From assembly GCA_007123455.1 (NCBI GenBank), contig SKKZ01000048.1:1-8251 (forward strand): DNA of 8,251 nt. The letters are read 5' to 3'. This stretch comes from Coriobacteriia bacterium (GTDB lineage: Bacteria; Actinomycetota; Coriobacteriia; Anaerosomatales; SLCP01). Position 1 is the stretch's first letter. The number at the start of each line of letters is the position of its first letter. The position numbers were made by a program, and so were the translations under genes. The notes below the pieces were generated by a model, which saw only the letters and a program-made list of their open reading frames with translations, made no database searches and was not told the origin of the DNA. Below, in pieces: positions 5,835-8,251 of the stretch.

Positions 5835-6890
5835 CTACGGAGCGGCTACTATACGCTCGAGTTCCGCGGCGATATCGTGAACCGGGAGGACGACTGACAC
5901 GGCACCCAGATTCACGGCGGCCTTGGGCATACCGAATACCGTCGATGTCTCCTCGTCCTGTGCGATGGTGACGGCCCCGGCATCACGCATGACCTTCAGC
6001 CCGGCAGCCCCATCAGCGCCCATGCCCGTGAGGATGACCCCGACAGCGCCCGCCCCACACGAGGCGGCGACCGACTCGAACAGCGTGTCCGCAGAGGGCA
6101 CGTGTAGCTGGCCGGCGCCCGGCTCGTGGAGGCGCATCGTCCCGTCACCAAAGGTCAGATTGCTGCCGGTCGGCGCCAGGTAGGCGACCCCGGGAAGCAC
6201 GGGCATGCCGTCCTGGGCGACTACTACCCGCATGGGACAACCCGCGTCGAGCCACCCGACGAGACCGGGAACGAAACCGTCCGCGATGTGCTGCGCTACC
6301 AGAACGGGCAGCGGGAAGTCAGCCGGCAGGCGGCCGAGTACGTTGAGCAGCGCCGAGGGCCCTCCCGTCGACGAGCCTATCGCTGCAATCCCGGGGCGAA
6401 CCTTCGTCTCTGCACCGCCACGGCCTCCTGACACCGCAGAGGGCCTTGACGCCCGGATCCCGCGCACGTGCGTGATGACGGGAACGCGGGAGAGCATCTT
6501 GACGCGACTGATGATGTCAGCAGCGATGTCTTGCAGGTCCGCCCAGTCCCGCGGCTCGGGCTTTCTCATAACCTCGAGCGCACCGGCATCGAGTGCGTCG
6601 AACGCCCGGCCGATACCCTCACCGTAGACAGATGAAGAGACCACGAGCACGGGCACGGGCGTGAACGCCATGATGTGTTCGATGGCTTTGAGGCCATCCA
6701 TCCTCGGCATGTGGATATCCATGGTGACAAGGTCCGGACGCAGCTCGGCAGTCAGCTCGACTGCTTCCGCGCCGTCCGTGGCCAAGCCGACGACCTCGAT
6801 CTCATCGTCACTCGCAAGGATCTGTGCAAGCATCTCCCGAGCGACCGCCGAGTCATCGGCGACCAGCACCCGTATCCTGCGTTCAGTCAC
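5835..6890 (-). CDS. cheB: Chemotaxis response regulator protein-glutamate methylesterase
   Basis: CheB removes methyl groups from, and deamidates, glutamine/glutamate sites on chemoreceptors; phosphorylation of its receiver domain by CheA activates it. The 351-residue product has a receiver domain (about 1-120: acidic D12-D13, phospho-acceptor D58 in TMDIHMP, K110) and, after a Gly/Arg/Ser linker (about 143-165), the methylesterase domain with Ser174 (GSSTGG), His201 (AQHI) and Asp293 (TGMGADG) as catalytic triad. I chose GTG at 6890: it has a purine-rich GGAGAAGGCGGAG upstream and removes six atypical residues. The in-frame GTG at 6908 follows the cheA TAA directly but has no ribosome binding site, though stop-start re-initiation is possible. 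All key residues are present. The pair should act in one receptor-linked pathway. Confidence 0.95.
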   Translation of the reverse strand: MTERRIRVLVADDSAVAREMLAQILASDDEIEVVGLATDGAEAVELTAELRPDLVTMDIHMPRMDGLKAIEHIMAFTPVPVLVVSSSVYGEGIGRAFDALDAGALEVMRKPEPRDWADLQDIAADIISRVKMLSRVPVITHVRGIRASRPSAVSGGRGGAETKVRPGIAAIGSSTGGPSALLNVLGRLPADFPLPVLVAQHIADGFVPGLVGWLDAGCPMRVVVAQDGMPVLPGVAYLAPTGSNLTFGDGTMRLHEPGAGQLHVPSADTLFESVAASCGAGAVGVILTGMGADGAAGLKVMRDAGAVTIAQDEETSTVFGMPKAAVNLGAVSVVLPVHDIAAELERIVAAP

Positions 6891-6908
6891 ACGCTCCGCC
6901 TTCTCCAC

Positions 6909-8251
6909 TTATCGGATGAGCCGCTCGACCGTGTCCAACAGGGTGTCCTGATTGAACACCGATTTCGTGATGTAGCCATCGGCACCGGCCTCGATGCCCT
7001 CGGCCTTCTCTTCCTCGCGCTCGAGCGAGGTCACGATCACCACCGGCACCTTGCTGAGGCCGGGGTCGCCCTTGATCGCGCGCGTCAGATCGAACCCACT
7101 CATCCGGGGCATCTGGACGTCGGTGACGACCGCGTCGACGTCAAGCCCTCCCCTGAGCAACGAAAGACCCTCGGCGCCGTCCACTGCGACTTGTACATGG
7201 TATCCCGCAGCCTCGAAGATCGAGCGCTCCAGTTCCCGGGTGGTGAACGAGTCCTCGCAGATGAGCACGGTGCGCGGGCCGATCTCTCCGGCTTTCGAGG
7301 AGTCGTCCTGCAAGTCCCGCCTGCGCCCTCCACGGCGCGAATTGGCCATCAGGTCCGGAACGCTGAGGATCGGCACGACCTCTCCGGCCCCGAGGATCGT
7401 GACGCCGGCGATGTTTTCAACGCTGCGCAGATGGGTGCCGAGCGTCTTGATGACGATTTGTTGCTCTCCCACCAGTTCGTCGACGATGAAGCCCGTGCGA
7501 TGGCCCGAGAAACCCACGGTGACCACGGGAACCTTCGGGGCTCCCTCCTGATTCCCGCCGTCAACACCGAGAATGTCGGACACACGTACCAGCGGATACG
7601 TGCGCTGCCCACGCCGGATGGCCTCACGACCCTCGACCTTGATGACGTCGTCGCGCTCGGCCAGCAGCGTCTCCTCGATCGCGGTCGTAGGCAGCGCGTA
7701 GAGGACCTCGCCCACGCGGACCATGAGCGCACGGATGATCGCGAGGGTGAGCGGGATGGTCAGACGGAAGGTAGTACCCTGCCCCTTCTCGCTGAACACG
7801 TTCAGGTCACCTTTGAGCCTCTCGACTATGTGCTCGCGAACGACATCCATGCCGACGCCGCGGCCGGAGACCTCGGTGATGATGCTGTTGGTGGAGAAGC
7901 CCTTCTCGAAGATGAGGAAGAGTGCCTGACGATCGGACATCATGTCAGCCTCTTCCCGAGAAGCGTACCCTTTGCGGACGGCGGCAGCCCGCACCTTTTC
8001 GGGGTCTACGCCCGCACCGTCGTCGGTGATCTCGATGATGATATGGTCGCCTTCGGGACGCGCCGAGATGCGTATCGTGCCGGTGGCGGGCTTCCCGCAT
8101 GCTACGCGGTCCTCGGCAGACTCGATTCCATGGTCGACCGCGTTGCGCATGATGTGGATGAGCGGGTCGTTGATCGCCTCGAGAACCTTCTTGTCGAGCT
8201 CGGTGTCCTCTCCTTCGAGTACGAGTTCCACATCCTTGCCGAAGGAGCGGG
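6909..8251 (-). CDS. cheA: CheA-type histidine kinase with fused C-terminal receiver domain (partial, 5' end outside window)
   Basis: Only the last 446 residues are visible; the frame stays open to the window edge, so the Hpt, P2 and dimerisation regions are missing. Numbering from the first full codon (8249): ATPase domain with N box HIMRNAVDHG (32-41), G1 DDGAG (76-80), F box FEKGFS (114-119) and G2 GRGVGMDVV (129-137); CheW-like coupling domain (about 170-303); a charged linker rich in Arg and Asp (304-325); then a complete receiver domain (about 327-446) with E332/D333, phospho-acceptor D377 (TDVQMP), T407 and K429. A GTG at 8231 is internal, not the start, because SFGKD before it continues the usual CheA sequence. 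The CheA-REC layout is known from FrzE and ChpA/PilL-type systems, so the output may be pili or another behaviour rather than flagella. CheB follows immediately. Confidence 0.95.
   Translation of the reverse strand, partial: RSFGKDVELVLEGEDTELDKKVLEAINDPLIHIMRNAVDHGIESAEDRVACGKPATGTIRISARPEGDHIIIEITDDGAGVDPEKVRAAAVRKGYASREEADMMSDRQALFLIFEKGFSTNSIITEVSGRGVGMDVVREHIVERLKGDLNVFSEKGQGTTFRLTIPLTLAIIRALMVRVGEVLYALPTTAIEETLLAERDDVIKVEGREAIRRGQRTYPLVRVSDILGVDGGNQEGAPKVPVVTVGFSGHRTGFIVDELVGEQQIVIKTLGTHLRSVENIAGVTILGAGEVVPILSVPDLMANSRRGGRRRDLQDDSSKAGEIGPRTVLICEDSFTTRELERSIFEAAGYHVQVAVDGAEGLSLLRGGLDVDAVVTDVQMPRMSGFDLTRAIKGDPGLSKVPVVIVTSLEREEEKAEGIEAGADGYITKSVFNQDTLLDTVERLIR

Noticed and set aside
8229..8231. 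GTG as the start codon of the CheA gene
   Set aside because: The frame is open to the window edge and the residues before it (SFGKD) continue the conserved CheA sequence ahead of the N box, so the gene is simply cut by the window.

Overview
The window is GC-rich chromosomal DNA in which every supported gene lies on the minus strand, so transcription runs from high to low coordinates. The block murI, an Rv1339-like metallo-beta-lactamase-fold hydrolase, rph and rdgB is in an order known from actinobacteria (compare Mycobacterium tuberculosis murI-Rv1339-rphA-Rv1341). Together with a monofunctional formate-tetrahydrofolate ligase and a CheA-REC/CheB pair, this suggests an actinobacterium, perhaps an anaerobic Coriobacteriia-like lineage. 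The phylum is a fair inference; the class is a guess.

Right to left: 8251-6909 is the C-terminal part of a CheA-type histidine kinase with a fused response-regulator domain, cut by the window edge. CheB (6890-5835) follows directly, giving a chemosensory signalling pair. After about 50 bases comes murI (5784), which has a -10 box so close to its ATG that a leaderless mRNA is likely. murI, the MBL hydrolase, rph and rdgB overlap end to start (10, 4 and 17 bases), a tightly coupled operon combining cell-wall D-glutamate supply, a probable nucleotide phosphodiesterase, tRNA 3' trimming and nucleotide-pool cleaning.

From 2700 to 2221 lies a tRNA cluster, Pro(TGG), Gly(TCC), Arg(TCT), His(GTG), all with encoded CCA, apparently served by two promoters. 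A perfect 12-bp hairpin separates tRNA-His from fhs (2154-460). Downstream of fhs is tRNA-Lys(CTT) with its own promoter and a terminator-like hairpin, then about 130 bases with nothing recognisable and a second, very strong hairpin (106-142).

The oddest thing is at the left edge: bases 1-101 repeat, without a mismatch, bases 592-692 inside fhs. This is either a recent partial duplication of the fhs 3' region or an assembly artefact at a contig end. The rest is mainly housekeeping. I see no convincing new system, CRISPR array, transposase or integrase.
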